Positions 1-10,671 of a stretch of DNA of 64,000 nt are shown here, in pieces (position 1 is the first letter of the stretch; the number at the start of each line of letters is the position of its first letter). The notes beneath the pieces were generated by a model that was given only the letters and a program-made list of their open reading frames with translations, had not been told where the DNA came from and did no database searches. Origin of the DNA: Pantoea sp. At-9b (GTDB taxonomy: Bacteria > Pseudomonadota > Gammaproteobacteria > Enterobacterales > Enterobacteriaceae); NCBI RefSeq assembly GCF_000175935.2, contig NC_014837.1:2418001-2482000 (forward strand), read 5' to 3'. The position numbers and the translations under genes were made by a program.

Positions 1-449
1 ACGGCTTTTGGATCATGCTGGTCAGTGCCTTCGTGAATAAAACCATTCGCAAAGCCGGACGTCCGTTTTGTCTTGCGATGGGCTTTGTCGCCATGCTGGT
101 CGGGGCGCTGCTGCTGACCGCTGGCATGACGCTGTTCCCGGCTGCCTGGCAAACGCACTGGTCGTTGTACATGATCCCGGTTGCCATCTCCGTCGCTGGT
201 TTGGCCTTTACCGTCGGTCCGGCCACCAGCTATGCGCTGGAACCGTATCAGCAGCAGGCAGGCGTCGCTGCGGCATTACAGGGATTTATTCAGATGGCGT
301 GCGGTGCGGGCGGCAGCCTGTTGGTGGTTGCCCTACCGTTGGCGGAGAAATCAGCGCTGGCGCTGATGATGCTGGCGGGTGCAGCGCTGGCGTTGATCGC
401 CTGGCGCTGCAGTAAACGTATGCACGGTTCGCTAACCGCGGTTAAATAA
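1..449 (+). CDS. MFS drug-efflux transporter, C-terminal part (Bcr/CflA-like), cut by the window edge
   Basis: The reading frame is open to the left edge (codons in phase from base 3), so only the last ~148 residues are seen. They are strongly hydrophobic, with about four membrane segments, consistent with the last helices of a 12-helix major facilitator. The stretch GVAAALQGFIQMACGAGG matches the helix-11 pattern of Bcr/CflA-type multidrug transporters as I recall it. A basic tail (WRCSKRMHG) would face the cytoplasm. The stop overlaps the convergent dadX stop by 8 bases. Assignment to MFS is firm; substrate is unknown. Confidence 0.75.
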   Translation, partial: GFWIMLVSAFVNKTIRKAGRPFCLAMGFVAMLVGALLLTAGMTLFPAAWQTHWSLYMIPVAISVAGLAFTVGPATSYALEPYQQQAGVAAALQGFIQMACGAGGSLLVVALPLAEKSALALMMLAGAALALIAWRCSKRMHGSLTAVK

Positions 450-1512
450 TTTCCACCGGAACGCGTGGTGCCAATGCGCACATCAACTCGTAGCCCACCG
501 TTCCGGCGGCTTTTGCCACGTCATCGATCTTCACCTGCTCGCCCCACAGTTCCACTTTCGAACCAATGCCTGCCTGCGGACAAGGTTCGAGATCAATCAT
601 GATCATATCCATTGAAATCGCCCCAACGGTACGCGTCATGACCCCGTCCACGCTCACCGGCGTGCCCGTTGGCGCATGGCGTGGATACCCATCCGCATAG
701 CCACAGGCCACCACACCAATGCGCTGTGCTGCGGAAGCATGGTAGCGATAACCATAACCGACGCCATCACCCGCCTGTAATTGTTGAATACCGATGATCT
801 CACTGGTGAGCGTCATCACTGGTGTAAGCCCGGTGCTGGCAATATCCTGCCAGTTGCCGCTCGGCGAAGCACCGTACAACACGATGCCTGGACGAACCCA
901 GTCAAAATGCGCTTCGGGATGCCACAAGGTTGCCGCCGAATTCGACAGCGAACGTGGGCAATTCAGCCCTTCAGCCGCACGCTCAATGCGTTTCATCGGT
1001 TCGATGATCCCCTGCGGATTCTCTGCATCAGCAAAGTGCGCCATCAGCGTCATCTCACCGACATTCGCTAACCCCCGCAGTGCCTGCCAGGCGGCGTTCA
1101 CCTGCTCAGGGCGGAAACCGAGACGGTTCATACCACTGTTAACTTTCACGTAGATATCAATGGGCGCAGAGAGTTGCGCCTGCGCCAGCGCCTGGATCTG
1201 CCAGTTGCTGTGCACGCTGGTGGTCAGGCGATAACGATCAATCAGTTGCAGATCTTCAGCGTGGAAGAAACCTTCCAGCAGTAAAATCGGTTTTTTCCAG
1301 CCCTGCTCGCGCAGCAGGATAGCTTCTTCCATGTTCAGTAGCGCGAAACCGTCGGTTTCGGCCAGGCTCTGCCAGACGCGGCGGATACCATGACCATAAG
1401 CGTTAGCCTTCACCACAGACCAGATACGTGATGCGGGTGCCGCTTGACGAACGACGGCGAGATTATGTCGCAGCGCCTGTTGATTAATGGTGGCGACAAT
1501 CGGACGTGACAT
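442..1512 (-). CDS. dadX: Catabolic alanine racemase DadX
   Basis: PLP-dependent enzyme interconverting L- and D-alanine in the cytoplasm; the catabolic isoform feeds D-alanine to DadA. The 356 residues equal the E. coli DadX length and align throughout. The N-terminal barrel carries the PLP lysine in VVKANAYGHG (K35), and the second catalytic base is the tyrosine of GVGYGYRY near residue 253. Other family landmarks are VNSGMNRLGF, SNSAATLWHPE and SMDMIMIDL. It lies 21 bp downstream of dadA on the same strand, the usual dadAX operon, which separates it from the biosynthetic Alr. No defects seen. Confidence 0.95.
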   Translation of the reverse strand: MSRPIVATINQQALRHNLAVVRQAAPASRIWSVVKANAYGHGIRRVWQSLAETDGFALLNMEEAILLREQGWKKPILLLEGFFHAEDLQLIDRYRLTTSVHSNWQIQALAQAQLSAPIDIYVKVNSGMNRLGFRPEQVNAAWQALRGLANVGEMTLMAHFADAENPQGIIEPMKRIERAAEGLNCPRSLSNSAATLWHPEAHFDWVRPGIVLYGASPSGNWQDIASTGLTPVMTLTSEIIGIQQLQAGDGVGYGYRYHASAAQRIGVVACGYADGYPRHAPTGTPVSVDGVMTRTVGAISMDMIMIDLEPCPQAGIGSKVELWGEQVKIDDVAKAAGTVGYELMCALAPRVPVEII

Positions 1513-1533
1513 GCTGTTACTCTCCCTGAATGC

Positions 1534-2835
1534 TTAACGCGCTGCGTCAGCGTTACGCAACGGCGAAGTGTTAGGCGCGAAACCCGGTAAATAGCGCAGC
1601 ACTGACAAATCGTCAGCAGCGATGGCCGGTTTCTGCCCGGAAATCAGATCGGCCAGCAACTGGCCGGAACCACAGGCCATCGTCCATCCCAGCGTACCAT
1701 GACCGGTATTAAGATAGAGATTAGAGATCGGGGTCCGTCCGACAATCGGGGTGCCGTCCGGCGTCATCGGACGCAATCCGCTCCAGAATGTGGCCTGTTC
1801 AACATAACCGCCTTCAGGATAGAGATCGCTGACCACCATCTCCAGCGTTTCACGACGTGCCGGTAACAGTTTGGTGTTAAAACCAACAATTTCCGCCATG
1901 CCGCCCACGCGGATGCGATCGTCAAAGCGTGTGACGGCAACTTTGTAGGTCTCATCCAGAATGGTGGACACCGGGGCGGCGGCGGCATTTTTAATCGGAA
2001 TGGTCAGCGAATACCCTTTCAGCGGATAGACCGGAATGGTGACGATATCTTTCAGCAACGCGGTCGAGTAAGAACCAAACGCCACCACGTAAGCATCAGC
2101 CTTGATCACCTCATCACCGCACTTCACACCGTAAATACGGTTTCCTTCACGCAGCAGGTGATCAACCGGAGTATCAAAGCGGAAGGTGACACCTGCGGCC
2201 TGCGCCATCGCCGCCAGCCGTTGGGTAAACAGCTGGCAATCGCCGGTTTCATCATTGGGCAGACGCAAACCGCCGGTCAGTTTATGGGCGGTCGCCGCCA
2301 GCGCCGGTTCAACATTCGCCAGCTCATGGGATTCCAGCAACTGGTATGGCACGCCGGCCTCTTTTAACACGGCAATATCTTTGCTGGCGCTTTCGAATTG
2401 CTGCCGGGTGCGGAACAGTTGCAACGTGCCGCCCTGACGGCCTTCATAAGCAATGCCAGTGGATTCACGTAAGGCTTTCAGACAGTCGCGGCTGTATTCC
2501 GCAATCCGCACCATCCGGCTTTTATTTTCCTGATAGTGGCGCATATCGCAGTTGCGCAGCATGTTCCACATCCATTCCAACTGGAAGCGGCTGCCATCAA
2601 GGCGGATCGCCAGAGGAGCGTGACGCTGGAACATCCATTTCACCGCCTTAAGTGGCACGCCAGGCGCAGCCCAGGGCGCTGCATAGCCGGGGGATATTTG
2701 TCCGGCATTGCCCGCGCTGGTTTCCAGCGCTGCTCCCGGCTGACGATCAATGACGGTTACCTCATGACCGGCCTGCGCCAGATACCAGGCGCTTGCGACG
2801 CCAACCACACCACTTCCCAGAATCACTACGCGCAT
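1534..2835 (-). CDS. dadA: D-amino-acid dehydrogenase small subunit DadA
   Basis: Membrane-associated FAD enzyme that oxidises D-alanine and other D-amino acids to 2-oxo acids, passing electrons to the respiratory chain. The start [20 protein letters not shown] is the GxGxxG Rossmann FAD-binding motif and begins exactly where E. coli DadA begins, giving 433 residues. A longer in-frame ATG at 2934 would add a 33-residue tail that lacks family support, and GAGGG precedes the 2835 start. Near the C-terminus, [17 protein letters not shown] and [16 protein letters not shown] are typical DAO-family motifs. First gene of dadAX. Confidence 0.95.
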   Translation of the reverse strand: MRVVILGSGVVGVASAWYLAQAGHEVTVIDRQPGAALETSAGNAGQISPGYAAPWAAPGVPLKAVKWMFQRHAPLAIRLDGSRFQLEWMWNMLRNCDMRHYQENKSRMVRIAEYSRDCLKALRESTGIAYEGRQGGTLQLFRTRQQFESASKDIAVLKEAGVPYQLLESHELANVEPALAATAHKLTGGLRLPNDETGDCQLFTQRLAAMAQAAGVTFRFDTPVDHLLREGNRIYGVKCGDEVIKADAYVVAFGSYSTALLKDIVTIPVYPLKGYSLTIPIKNAAAAPVSTILDETYKVAVTRFDDRIRVGGMAEIVGFNTKLLPARRETLEMVVSDLYPEGGYVEQATFWSGLRPMTPDGTPIVGRTPISNLYLNTGHGTLGWTMACGSGQLLADLISGQKPAIAADDLSVLRYLPGFAPNTSPLRNADAAR

Positions 2836-3340
2836 AAGACCCTCGCCACCACCAAAAAAGCATAATTGACCACATATCAAGCCTGGCACAGCATAACCAG
2901 ACACCGGAAACCACCTCACATCTGATAGTGACATTTCACATGTTTTTTACCTTTCTGGTAACTAAAATCATGTCATCACGGCAAAATCAGGATTTTTTAT
3001 GCTGAAAATTCATAAATCAGCAATTTATGATGCGGGAATCAGTCATTTTCACTTTTTTCAGGAGAAAGCGCCGCAGTCATACATTGCACTTATAAACAGA
3101 ATTTTATTCTGTAAAAATGCGCGTAATCCATATTTGAAATGACGAAATCACCTGCGCGGTTTTTTTGAATGATTTTGTGCCAAAAGAATTCGTTTGAGTT
3201 CCGGTTTCGGATAAGCGACAGTGGACTATCATTGATGTGTTCGCTCAGCTTTTTTGGGCTGTCTTTCTCAGGATGAAGCCTTAAACGTTCGTGACAGGTG
3301 ACATTCCGTTACCTGCCACTCTGCAAAACAGAGGTGCGCT
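2836..3340. promoter_or_regulatory. Divergent dadA / ycgB control region
   Basis: Non-coding 505 bp between two outward-facing genes, so it must hold both promoters. In E. coli, dadAX is controlled by Lrp and CRP; I could not find a convincing TGTGA-N6-TCACA site. The nearest palindrome, GTGACATTTCAC at 2928-2939, has the wrong spacing. An 8-bp imperfect hairpin (caggtgac/gttacctg, 3295-3315) lies in the ycgB leader, followed by the ycgB ribosome site AGAGGTG. No ORF of note on either strand. Confidence 0.5.
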
Positions 3341-4876
3341 ATGACGACAATCTTTGACGAGCCAACCAGGAACAGTAAACGACTCAGTGACGGACCTGAC
3401 TGGACATTCGAGTTGCTTGATGTCTATCTGGCTGAAATTGACCGCGTAGCCAAACTCTATGGGCTGGATACCTATCCGCACCAAATTGAAGTGATCACCT
3501 CTGAACAGATGATGGACGCCTACTCCAGTGTGGGTATGCCGATCAACTATGCCCACTGGTCCTTCGGCAAAAAATTTATTGAGACCGAGCAACGCTATAA
3601 GCACGGGCAGCAAGGTCTGGCTTATGAGATCGTCATTAACTCCAACCCTTGTATCGCCTATCTGATGGAAGAGAACACCATGACGATGCAAGCGCTGGTG
3701 ATGGCGCATGCCTGTTATGGTCACAACTCGTTCTTCAAAAATAATTACCTGTTCCGTAGCTGGACCGATGCCAGTTCGATTGTCGATTACCTGTTGTTTG
3801 CGCGTAATTACATCTCTGACTGCGAAGAGCGTTATGGGGTTGAGGAAGTGGAGCGCTTACTGGACTCCTGCCATGCCCTGATGAATTACGGCGTAGATCG
3901 CTATAAACGTCCGCAAAAGATCTCCTTGCAGGAAGAGAAAGCGCGGCAAAAAAGCCGTGAAGAGTACCTGCAAAGCCAGGTCAATACGCTGTGGCGTACC
4001 CTGCCGCGTAAAGAGAAAGAGTCGGTGCACATTGAAGCGGCTCGCTATCCCTCTGAACCGCAGGAAAACTTACTCTATTTTATGGAGAAAAATGCGCCGC
4101 TGCTGGAACCATGGCAGCGTGAGGTACTGCGCATCGTGCGTAAGGTGAGCCAGTATTTCTATCCGCAAAAGCAAACCCAGGTCATGAACGAAGGCTGGGC
4201 GACGTTCTGGCACTACACCATCCTCAACCATATGTATGACGAGGGAAAAGTGTCGGAACGCTTTATGATGGAATTCCTGCACAGTCATACCAACGTGGTG
4301 TTCCAGCCACCGTACAACAGCCCGTGGTATAACGGCATCAACCCGTATGCCCTCGGTTTTGCCATGTTCCAGGATATCAAACGTATTTGTCAGTCACCGA
4401 CCGAGGAAGACCGTTACTGGTTCCCGGATATCGCCGGTTCCGACTGGCTGAAGACGTTGCACTTTGCGATGCGGGAATTTAAGGATGAAAGCTTTATCAG
4501 TCAGTTCCTGTCACCAAAAGTGATGCGTGATTTCCGCCTGTTCACCGTGCTGGATGATGATCGCAACAATTATCTGGAGATTGCCGCGATTCATGATGAA
4601 GCCGGTTATCGGGCGATTCGCCAGCAGCTCTCTGCGCAATACAACCTGAGTAATCTGGAACCGAACATCCAGGTGTACAACGTTGACCTGCGTGGTGATC
4701 GCTCGCTGACGCTACGTTATGTGCCGCAGCAACGTGCGCCACTGGATAAGAGCCGCCGTGAGGTACTGAAACACGTTCATCGGTTGTGGGGCTTTGATGT
4801 CATTCTTGAGCAACAGAACGAGGATGGCAGCGTAGAATTGCTGGATCGTAGCCCGGCTCGTGGTCCGGCGCTGTAA
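3341..4876 (+). CDS. ycgB: SpoVR family protein YcgB
   Basis: 511 residues, the full length of the enterobacterial YcgB/SpoVR family, whose B. subtilis founder is needed for spore cortex formation. In enterobacteria it is a stationary-phase, RpoS-controlled protein of unknown activity, often associated with yeaG/yeaH. Landmarks include the conserved early block WTFELLDVYLAEIDRVA, the histidine-rich segments MAHACYGHNSFFKNN and NEGWATFWHYTILNHMYDEG, and the C-terminal NLEPNIQVYNVDLRGDRSLT. The start is set by AGAGGTG eight bases upstream. Monocistronic, followed by a terminator. The function remains unassigned. Confidence 0.92.
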   Translation: MTTIFDEPTRNSKRLSDGPDWTFELLDVYLAEIDRVAKLYGLDTYPHQIEVITSEQMMDAYSSVGMPINYAHWSFGKKFIETEQRYKHGQQGLAYEIVINSNPCIAYLMEENTMTMQALVMAHACYGHNSFFKNNYLFRSWTDASSIVDYLLFARNYISDCEERYGVEEVERLLDSCHALMNYGVDRYKRPQKISLQEEKARQKSREEYLQSQVNTLWRTLPRKEKESVHIEAARYPSEPQENLLYFMEKNAPLLEPWQREVLRIVRKVSQYFYPQKQTQVMNEGWATFWHYTILNHMYDEGKVSERFMMEFLHSHTNVVFQPPYNSPWYNGINPYALGFAMFQDIKRICQSPTEEDRYWFPDIAGSDWLKTLHFAMREFKDESFISQFLSPKVMRDFRLFTVLDDDRNNYLEIAAIHDEAGYRAIRQQLSAQYNLSNLEPNIQVYNVDLRGDRSLTLRYVPQQRAPLDKSRREVLKHVHRLWGFDVILEQQNEDGSVELLDRSPARGPAL

Positions 4877-4881
4877 CGGCA

Positions 4882-4917
4882 ACAAAAAAACCGCCATCGT
4901 ATCGATGGCGGTTTTTT
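4882..4917. terminator. Bidirectional terminator between ycgB and fadR
   Basis: Perfect 9-bp stem ccgccatcg/cgatggcgg (4891-4899 and 4903-4911) with a 3-nt loop. An A-run lies on the left and a T-run on the right, so it can stop both convergent transcripts. Confidence 0.9.
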
Positions 4918-4938
4918 ATTGGATAAAGGCAGGTTGAA

Positions 4939-5658
4939 TTAACGCTTGCTACCTAAATCGTCTGGCATACTTTTCTGCATCCCGTGCCAGATTTCACCGC
5001 TGCGGCGACCATAATCGCGCACACAGTCAACAATCTGCTCCTGAGTGGGTTTTACGCCACAGAGATCAGCCAATTGACGGTAGAAACTACGGGCCAACTC
5101 ACGCGCTTCCGGATTGGAGAAGTAGTGACGGCCAACACGGGTATACAGGCCTTTCAATCCATTGAGAATCAAACCGTAAATCGGGTTACCGGAGGCAAAG
5201 GCCAGTCCACGGAACACGCGATAGTCCAGCTCGGTATAGGCATCAGCCTGATCATCAGAGCTCAGCGCGGTTTCCAGCACATCACGCGCTTTGTCAGGAT
5301 GATGGCGTAAAGCACGACTGATGAAAATCGAGGCGATATTGGTGCGCACCGACAATAAATTATCAATCAGCTGCGGTACGCTATCATGATCGAGTCGCGC
5401 CAGGGTTTCGAGAATGTTTAAACCTGATGTTTCCCAAAAATCATTCACACGCGTGGGTTTACCGTGCTGAATGGTCAGCCAGCCATCGCGCGCCAGACGT
5501 TGTAACACTTCACGCAGCGTGGTGCGGGTTACCCCAATCAGTTCAGAAAGCTCACGTTCGGCAGGCAGAATCGACCCCGGCGGAAAACGACTGTTCCAGA
5601 TGCTTTCAATAATATACTCTTCAGCAAATCCTGCAGGGCTTTGCGCCTTAATCACCAT
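4939..5658 (-). CDS. fadR: Fatty acid metabolism regulator FadR
   Basis: GntR-family transcription factor that represses fad genes and activates fabA/fabB; long-chain acyl-CoA releases it from DNA. Length 239 matches E. coli FadR. The N-terminal winged helix is seen in [28 protein letters not shown] (residues ~28-55), including the DNA-contacting arginines. The wing is [15 protein letters not shown], and the C-terminal all-helical acyl-CoA domain follows. A FadR-type operator is present upstream of fadD in this same window (14778-14794). Divergent from nhaB, as in E. coli. Confidence 0.96.
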   Translation of the reverse strand: MVIKAQSPAGFAEEYIIESIWNSRFPPGSILPAERELSELIGVTRTTLREVLQRLARDGWLTIQHGKPTRVNDFWETSGLNILETLARLDHDSVPQLIDNLLSVRTNIASIFISRALRHHPDKARDVLETALSSDDQADAYTELDYRVFRGLAFASGNPIYGLILNGLKGLYTRVGRHYFSNPEARELARSFYRQLADLCGVKPTQEQIVDCVRDYGRRSGEIWHGMQKSMPDDLGSKR

Positions 5659-5867
5659 AGCATTTATTTCTCGTTGCTTTCTTTGTCGTAATTGGACTCA
5701 TCATACCAGAGGGGCTATAGCGGATATAGCCTGGCAACGGATTAAAAGCGCGCGCTGTCGCAAATTTCCACATCATTTAATACCCCTGCGATCTGCGTTT
5801 GCGTGACGCCTGCTAACACATTACCCTTGGCAAAATTTACGACATGGCAATATCTCAGGGAGAGATG

Positions 5868-7397
5868 ATGGAACTCAGCTACACACAAGCCTTCAGGCGC
5901 AATTTTCTCGGGCAATCACCCGAGTGGTACAAACTGACACTGATTATCTTTTTGGTCATCAATCCACTGCTGTTCTTCTTTGTCAGCCCATTTCTGGCAG
6001 GTTGGCTGTTGGTGGCAGAATTTATTTTTACCCTGGGTATGGCGTTAAAATGCCACCCCTTGCTGCCCGGCGGATTGTTGGCTGTCGAGGCCATTGCCAT
6101 TGGCATGGCCAGTGCTGAACAGGTGAAAACCGAACTGGCCGGCAATATTGAAGTCTTGCTGCTGCTGATTTTTATGGTGGCGGGGATCTTCTTTATGAAG
6201 CAGCTCCTGCTGTTTGTCTTTACCCGTATCTTGCTGTCGTTACGCAGTAAGGTTCTGCTCGGGCTGACGTTTTGTCTTGCTGCCGCCTTCCTCTCTGCCT
6301 TCCTTGATGCACTGACCGTACTGGCAGTGGTGATCAGTGTCGCTATGGGTTTTTATGATATTTATTCTCGCGTGGCCTCTTCCGGGCTGCCTGACCATGA
6401 CGACGCGGCACAGCAAGCAACGCTGGAGAAATTTCGCTCGTTTTTGCGCAGCCTGATGATGCAGGCCGGTGTCGGCACCGCCCTCGGTGGCGTGATGACG
6501 ATGGTGGGCGAACCGCAGAACCTGATCATTGCGCATGCCGCAGGCTGGAACTTCACTGAATTTTTCCTGCGCATGGCACCGGTGACCGTACCGGTTCTGC
6601 TGTGCGGTATTGTCACCAGCGTGCTGGTGGAGCGCTTCCGCCTGTTTGGCTACGGTGAAACGTTGCCAGACGCGGTGCGCAATATCTTGCTGGAGAGCGA
6701 TCGCCAGGCCAGCGCACAGCGCACACGTGAGGATACGCTGCGACTTGGTGTGCAGGCACTGATCGGTGTCTGGCTGATTATCGCGCTGGCTTTTCATCTC
6801 GCCGAGGTTGGCTTGATTGGTCTGTCGGTGATCATTCTCGCCACCTCACTGTGTGGCTTTACCGATGAGCATACGCTCGGCCAGGCCTTTACCGAAGCCC
6901 TGCCCTTTACCGCATTGCTGGCGGTGTTTTTTGCCATTGTCGCGGTGATCATTGAGCAGCAGCTGTTCCAGCCACTGATCCATTTTGTGTTGCAGTCCGA
7001 GCCAGCCTCGCAGCTCAGTTGGTTTTATGTGTTTAATGGCCTGCTGTCATCGATCTCCGATAACGTGTTCGTTGGTTCGGTTTACATCAATGAAGCCAAA
7101 CATGCCTTCCAGAATGGGGCGATCGACCTGCGTCAGTTTGAACTGCTGGCGGTAGCCACCAATACCGGCACCAACCTGCCGTCCGTCGCGACCCCAAATG
7201 GCCAGGCGGCGTTTCTGTTCCTGCTGACCTCTGCGGTGGCACCCCTGATTCGCCTTTCCTATGGCCGCATGGTGTGGATGGCGCTGCCGTTTACCCTGGT
7301 GCTGTCACTGGTGGGATTTTTCTGCATCAACGTATTGCTGGTGCCGATGAGTGATTATTTCATCCAGCAAGGTTGGCTTAGCGCCGCACAACTCTGA
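5868..7397 (+). CDS. nhaB: Na+/H+ antiporter NhaB
   Basis: Inner-membrane antiporter exporting sodium in exchange for protons, for pH and Na+ homeostasis. 509 residues from the second ATG of a tandem pair at 5868, which aligns with the E. coli N-terminus and is preceded by AGGGAGAG at good spacing. An upstream ATG at 5844 would add eight unsupported residues. About twelve hydrophobic segments are visible. Conserved blocks include [47 protein letters not shown] and [15 protein letters not shown]. Intact. It sits divergent from fadR, as in E. coli. Confidence 0.95.
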   Translation: MELSYTQAFRRNFLGQSPEWYKLTLIIFLVINPLLFFFVSPFLAGWLLVAEFIFTLGMALKCHPLLPGGLLAVEAIAIGMASAEQVKTELAGNIEVLLLLIFMVAGIFFMKQLLLFVFTRILLSLRSKVLLGLTFCLAAAFLSAFLDALTVLAVVISVAMGFYDIYSRVASSGLPDHDDAAQQATLEKFRSFLRSLMMQAGVGTALGGVMTMVGEPQNLIIAHAAGWNFTEFFLRMAPVTVPVLLCGIVTSVLVERFRLFGYGETLPDAVRNILLESDRQASAQRTREDTLRLGVQALIGVWLIIALAFHLAEVGLIGLSVIILATSLCGFTDEHTLGQAFTEALPFTALLAVFFAIVAVIIEQQLFQPLIHFVLQSEPASQLSWFYVFNGLLSSISDNVFVGSVYINEAKHAFQNGAIDLRQFELLAVATNTGTNLPSVATPNGQAAFLFLLTSAVAPLIRLSYGRMVWMALPFTLVLSLVGFFCINVLLVPMSDYFIQQGWLSAAQL

Positions 7398-7517
7398 GGT
7401 TTTTTGGCCTGGATCAGGATAAGTCATTTTTATACATGATTTTTTCCTGCGTCCGGGCTGGCATGGTCCCGCTTTTGGTTTACACTGCGAAACATTAATG
7501 GCTACAGGAAAGGCAAT

Positions 7518-8048
7518 ATGTTGCGATATTTGAACCAATGTTCGCGCGGACGCGGAGCCTGGTTATTGTTGGCACTGACGGCACTGGCACTCGAACTGAC
7601 CGCGCTCTTTTTTCAACACGTCATGGGATTACAACCCTGTGTGATGTGTATTTATGAGCGTTGTGCGCTGTTTGGCGTGATGGGTGCGGGTATTGTCGGA
7701 GCCATTGCGCCGAAAACGCCGTTGCGCTGGGTGGCGATTCTCATCTGGCTGTACAGTGCGATTCAGGGAGCGCGCCTCTCTTACGAACACACCATGATCC
7801 AGCTGCACCCGAACCCGTTTGTCACCTGCGATTTTGCCGCTCGCTTCCCGACCTGGCTGCCGCTCGACAAATGGCTGCCGGCGGTGTTTGTGGCCCGTGG
7901 TGACTGCGCCGCTATTGACTGGAGTTTCCTTGGCTGGAGCATGCCGCAGTGGATGATCGTCATTTTCGCGGCTTATATTGTGGTCGGTCTGCTGGTGCTG
8001 CTGGCGCAACCTTTTAAAGCGAAACGCCGCGACCTGTTTGGTCGTTAA
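7518..8048 (+). CDS. dsbB: Disulfide bond formation protein DsbB
   Basis: Four-helix inner-membrane protein that reoxidises periplasmic DsbA and passes electrons to quinone. 176 residues as in E. coli. Both redox cysteine pairs are present in periplasmic loops: PCVMC (C41/C44) beside the first helix pair, and C104 in FVTCDF with C130 in ARGDCA. The conserved arginine after the first pair ([10 protein letters not shown]) is kept. The C-terminus [13 protein letters not shown] is family-typical. A CSS-motif phosphodiesterase in this window (22741-24303) is a type of protein whose periplasmic disulfide depends on the Dsb system. Confidence 0.96.
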   Translation: MLRYLNQCSRGRGAWLLLALTALALELTALFFQHVMGLQPCVMCIYERCALFGVMGAGIVGAIAPKTPLRWVAILIWLYSAIQGARLSYEHTMIQLHPNPFVTCDFAARFPTWLPLDKWLPAVFVARGDCAAIDWSFLGWSMPQWMIVIFAAYIVVGLLVLLAQPFKAKRRDLFGR

Positions 8049-8058
8049 ACAACATAAA

Positions 8059-8086
8059 ACAGGCAGCTTCCGCTGCCTGTTTTTTT
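8059..8086 (+). terminator. dsbB terminator
   Basis: Stem acaggcagc/gctgcctgt with TTCC loop, followed directly by seven T. The T-run overlaps the stop codon of convergent ycgN. Confidence 0.9.
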
Positions 8087-8531
8087 ATCCGTTGCGATCC
8101 GGTCGGTCGATAATATGATCTTCCCAATCCCGCACTTCACTCTCGCGTACCGCGATATACCGCACCGAGATGCGCTGCGCGTGCATCGCTTTCTTTGAAC
8201 CCGCCACCAGCGGATGCCAGCCCGGTAAAGTTTGACCTTCCCCCAGCAGACGATAGGCGCAGGTGCGCGGCAACCAGTTGAAGGTGGTCAGATTCTCACG
8301 CGTGAGTTTGATGCAATCTTCTTCATACTCAAACCGCCGTTCGTAGTTGCGACACTGACAGGTTTTGATGTTGAGCTGATTGCAGGCAACGTTGGTGAAG
8401 TAGATTTCATCGGTATCCGCATCCTGCAATTTATTCAGGCAGCACTGACCACAACCGTCGCACAGCGATTCCCACTCAGCGTCGTCCATTTGGTCAAGGC
8501 GTTTTGTCTGCCAGAAAGGTAAGTCAGTCAT
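8085..8531 (-). CDS. ycgN: YcgN family cysteine-cluster protein
   Basis: 148-residue cytoplasmic protein of the UPF0260/YkgJ family, thought to bind zinc or an iron-sulfur centre; no reaction is established. The ligand cluster is seen as CDGCGQCC (residues 24-31), followed by spaced cysteines in [17 protein letters not shown] and further ones in EEDCI and PRTCAYR. Length is close to E. coli YcgN (153). Lies upstream of the dsbB terminator and is followed on the same strand by ycgM and ycgL further up, the same neighbourhood as in E. coli. Confidence 0.88.
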   Translation of the reverse strand: MTDLPFWQTKRLDQMDDAEWESLCDGCGQCCLNKLQDADTDEIYFTNVACNQLNIKTCQCRNYERRFEYEEDCIKLTRENLTTFNWLPRTCAYRLLGEGQTLPGWHPLVAGSKKAMHAQRISVRYIAVRESEVRDWEDHIIDRPDRNG

Positions 8532-8595
8532 GATGGCGGTCCGGATTAGCGTAAAGACCGCACCTTATAAAGGTTAAGGTGCGGTGATGCAAGTT

Positions 8596-9255
8596 TTACA
8601 GCACGCGCGTGGAAATACCGTGACCGGCCAGTGAGATTTCCAGTTTGTCACCAGAACGCATCGGCCCCACCCCTTCCGGGGTACCGGTAAGCACCACATC
8701 GCCCGCGCGCAGCGTGAAATACTGGCTCATGTAGGCAATCAACGGCAGGATTTTGTGGATCATATCCGCAGTGGTGCCATGCTGGCGGACTTCGCCATTC
8801 ACGACCAGTTTCAGTTCAGTATTTTGTGGGTCGCCGCTAAATTCAGCGGCCGGGATAAAGCCTGACAGCGGGCAGGAGTTATCAAAACCTTTCGATTTTT
8901 CCCACGGCTGGCCCGCTTTCTTCAGACCGGCCTGCACGTCACGCAACGTCAAATCCAGTGCCACACCATAACCGGCAATGGCTTTTGCGACATGCTCTTC
9001 ACTCGCCTGCTTCAGCGTGGCACCAATCAGCACCGCCAGTTCGACTTCGTGGTGCACTTCACCGAAGTTACCCGGAATGGACAGTGGCTGACGCAGATCG
9101 CACAGCGCGGTTTCCGGCTTGATGAACACCACCGGCTCGGTAGGCGTTGCGCTTCCCATCTCCTTAATGTGCTTAGCATAGTTGCTGCCAACACAGACCA
9201 CTTTACTGGCCGGGTAATCCAATAAAGCGCCCTGCCAGTTATGATGCTGATACAT
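8596..9255 (-). CDS. ycgM: Fumarylacetoacetate hydrolase-family protein YcgM
   Basis: 219 residues, cytoplasmic, related to human FAHD1 (acylpyruvate hydrolase / oxaloacetate-handling enzyme). Metal-binding acids sit in VHHEVELAVLIG (ExE) and a later aspartate in YGVALDLTLRD. The C-terminal GDVVLTGTPEGVGPM is the classic FAH motif. The start chosen is the ATG at 9255 with AGGGG upstream; it begins MYQHHNWQGA exactly as in E. coli. An upstream in-frame ATG at 9390 would add 45 residues without family support. The family is clear; the true substrate in vivo is uncertain. Confidence 0.9.
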   Translation of the reverse strand: MYQHHNWQGALLDYPASKVVCVGSNYAKHIKEMGSATPTEPVVFIKPETALCDLRQPLSIPGNFGEVHHEVELAVLIGATLKQASEEHVAKAIAGYGVALDLTLRDVQAGLKKAGQPWEKSKGFDNSCPLSGFIPAAEFSGDPQNTELKLVVNGEVRQHGTTADMIHKILPLIAYMSQYFTLRAGDVVLTGTPEGVGPMRSGDKLEISLAGHGISTRVL

Positions 9256-9504
9256 GCTATTCCCCTGCTTTAGTTTGAGTGTGACGCCAGTCCGACTGGC
9301 GCGTTGTGTTTGCTTCAGTGCCGGAACGCGGCGGCTGAGGGTCAATATATTAAGCTGGTTTGCGACTGCGGGCTGTGCGGAAATTGTCAAAAGACGTTAA
9401 TCGAATTCACTATATTGCCTGCAATAATGGGTTTAGCGCAGGCAAATAAATAAAGTGCTCTCTGCCGATGATTAAATCTGGATATATTTACAGATGAATC
9501 CGAA

Positions 9505-9780
9505 TTAATCTTTTTTGTCCTGCTGAAGATGTATGTTCAGCAGACTTTCCAGCGGGGGCGGAATTTGTAAATAATAGCCCTGATCGCTCAACGCCTGCTT
9601 TACTTTATTGATATCCGCGTTGGCCAGTTTGCCGCGTTTTTCCAGCGACAGCACCATTGCAAGCTGAGGTTTGCCGAAGCCGCGCAGCAATTCTTCCGGC
9701 ACGCGGGAGAAATCGTCTTTTTTTTCAACATAAAGATAAGTTTGGTCGCGCTGCGGGCTTCTGTAGATCACACAAAACAT
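9505..9780 (-). CDS. ycgL: YcgL domain protein
   Basis: 91-residue conserved cytoplasmic protein with a single YcgL domain ([20 protein letters not shown], then [16 protein letters not shown]). It is found next to minCDE in many gammaproteobacteria, which suggests a link to division or envelope functions, but the activity is unknown. Slightly shorter than E. coli YcgL (108) because the E. coli N-terminal leader is absent; the ATG at 9780 is the natural start here. Divergent from minC. Confidence 0.88.
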   Translation of the reverse strand: MFCVIYRSPQRDQTYLYVEKKDDFSRVPEELLRGFGKPQLAMVLSLEKRGKLANADINKVKQALSDQGYYLQIPPPLESLLNIHLQQDKKD

Positions 9781-9933
9781 ATTTTTTACTCGAATTAACT
9801 GATGGCGTCACTTGCCTGAATATAGCAGTAACTATAACATGCTTGCTGAACTTCGAATATTGACCGTGTGGTGTTAATGACGATTTTATCGACATTCATC
9901 GGACGGTAGTGAAAACAGGACGAGTCAGGACAG

Positions 9934-10638
9934 ATGTCGCAAATGCCAATCGAATTCAAGGGAAGCAGTTTTACCCTGTCAGTCGTTCATCTGCACCATT
10001 CGCAACCTGAGGTGATTCGTCAGGCGTTGCAGGACAAAATCGACCAGGCGCCTGGCTTTCTGAAAAATGCGCCGGTCGTGCTGAATGTGTCGGCATTGAA
10101 CGGCGACATCAACTGGAAGCAGATGCAACAGGCCGTCAGCGCAACAGGTTTGCGTATCGTTGGCGTCAGCGGTTGTAAAGATGATGCGCTGAAAAAGATG
10201 ATTGCGCGCGCTGGCTTACCGGTGTTGTCGGAAGGGAGCGATCGTAAAAAGCGCGCGGAAACGCCGGTCGCTGCACCCGTGGCCGCCCCCGTCGTGGCTG
10301 AGACCGTCAATAAAACCCGCATCATTAATACGCCGGTACGTTCCGGCCAGCAAATCTACGCACGCAATGCTGATTTGATTGTCACCAGCAGTGTCAGCGC
10401 CGGTGCCGAGCTCGTTGCCGATGGCAACATCCATATTTATGGCATGATGCGCGGCCGCGCGCTGGCGGGTGCCAGCGGTGATCGTGACTGCCAGATTTTT
10501 TGCACCAACCTCGCAGCAGAGTTGGTCTCCATCGCCGGGGAGTACTGGATCATGGATCAGATTCCGGCAGAGTTTTTTGGTAAAGCTGCGCGCCTGTGCC
10601 TCAAAGAAGGCGCACTCACCATTCAGACACTTAATTAG
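9934..10638 (+). CDS. minC: Septum site-determining protein MinC
   Basis: Inhibitor of FtsZ polymerisation; with MinD it blocks division at the poles. 234 residues. The N-terminal FtsZ-inhibiting domain ([17 protein letters not shown]) is joined by an Ala/Pro/Val-rich linker ([15 protein letters not shown]) to the C-terminal beta-helix that binds MinD and the FtsZ tail. The MinD-binding surface [14 protein letters not shown] is intact. First gene of minCDE; 33 bp separate it from minD. Confidence 0.96.
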   Translation: MSQMPIEFKGSSFTLSVVHLHHSQPEVIRQALQDKIDQAPGFLKNAPVVLNVSALNGDINWKQMQQAVSATGLRIVGVSGCKDDALKKMIARAGLPVLSEGSDRKKRAETPVAAPVAAPVVAETVNKTRIINTPVRSGQQIYARNADLIVTSSVSAGAELVADGNIHIYGMMRGRALAGASGDRDCQIFCTNLAAELVSIAGEYWIMDQIPAEFFGKAARLCLKEGALTIQTLN

Positions 10639-10671
10639 GCCCCTTTTCTTTCGTTAAGGAAATCAATATTT

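Noticed and set aside
2926..2945. CRP site upstream of dadA
   Set aside because: The palindrome GTGACATTTCAC has a 4-bp spacer; CRP needs 6.
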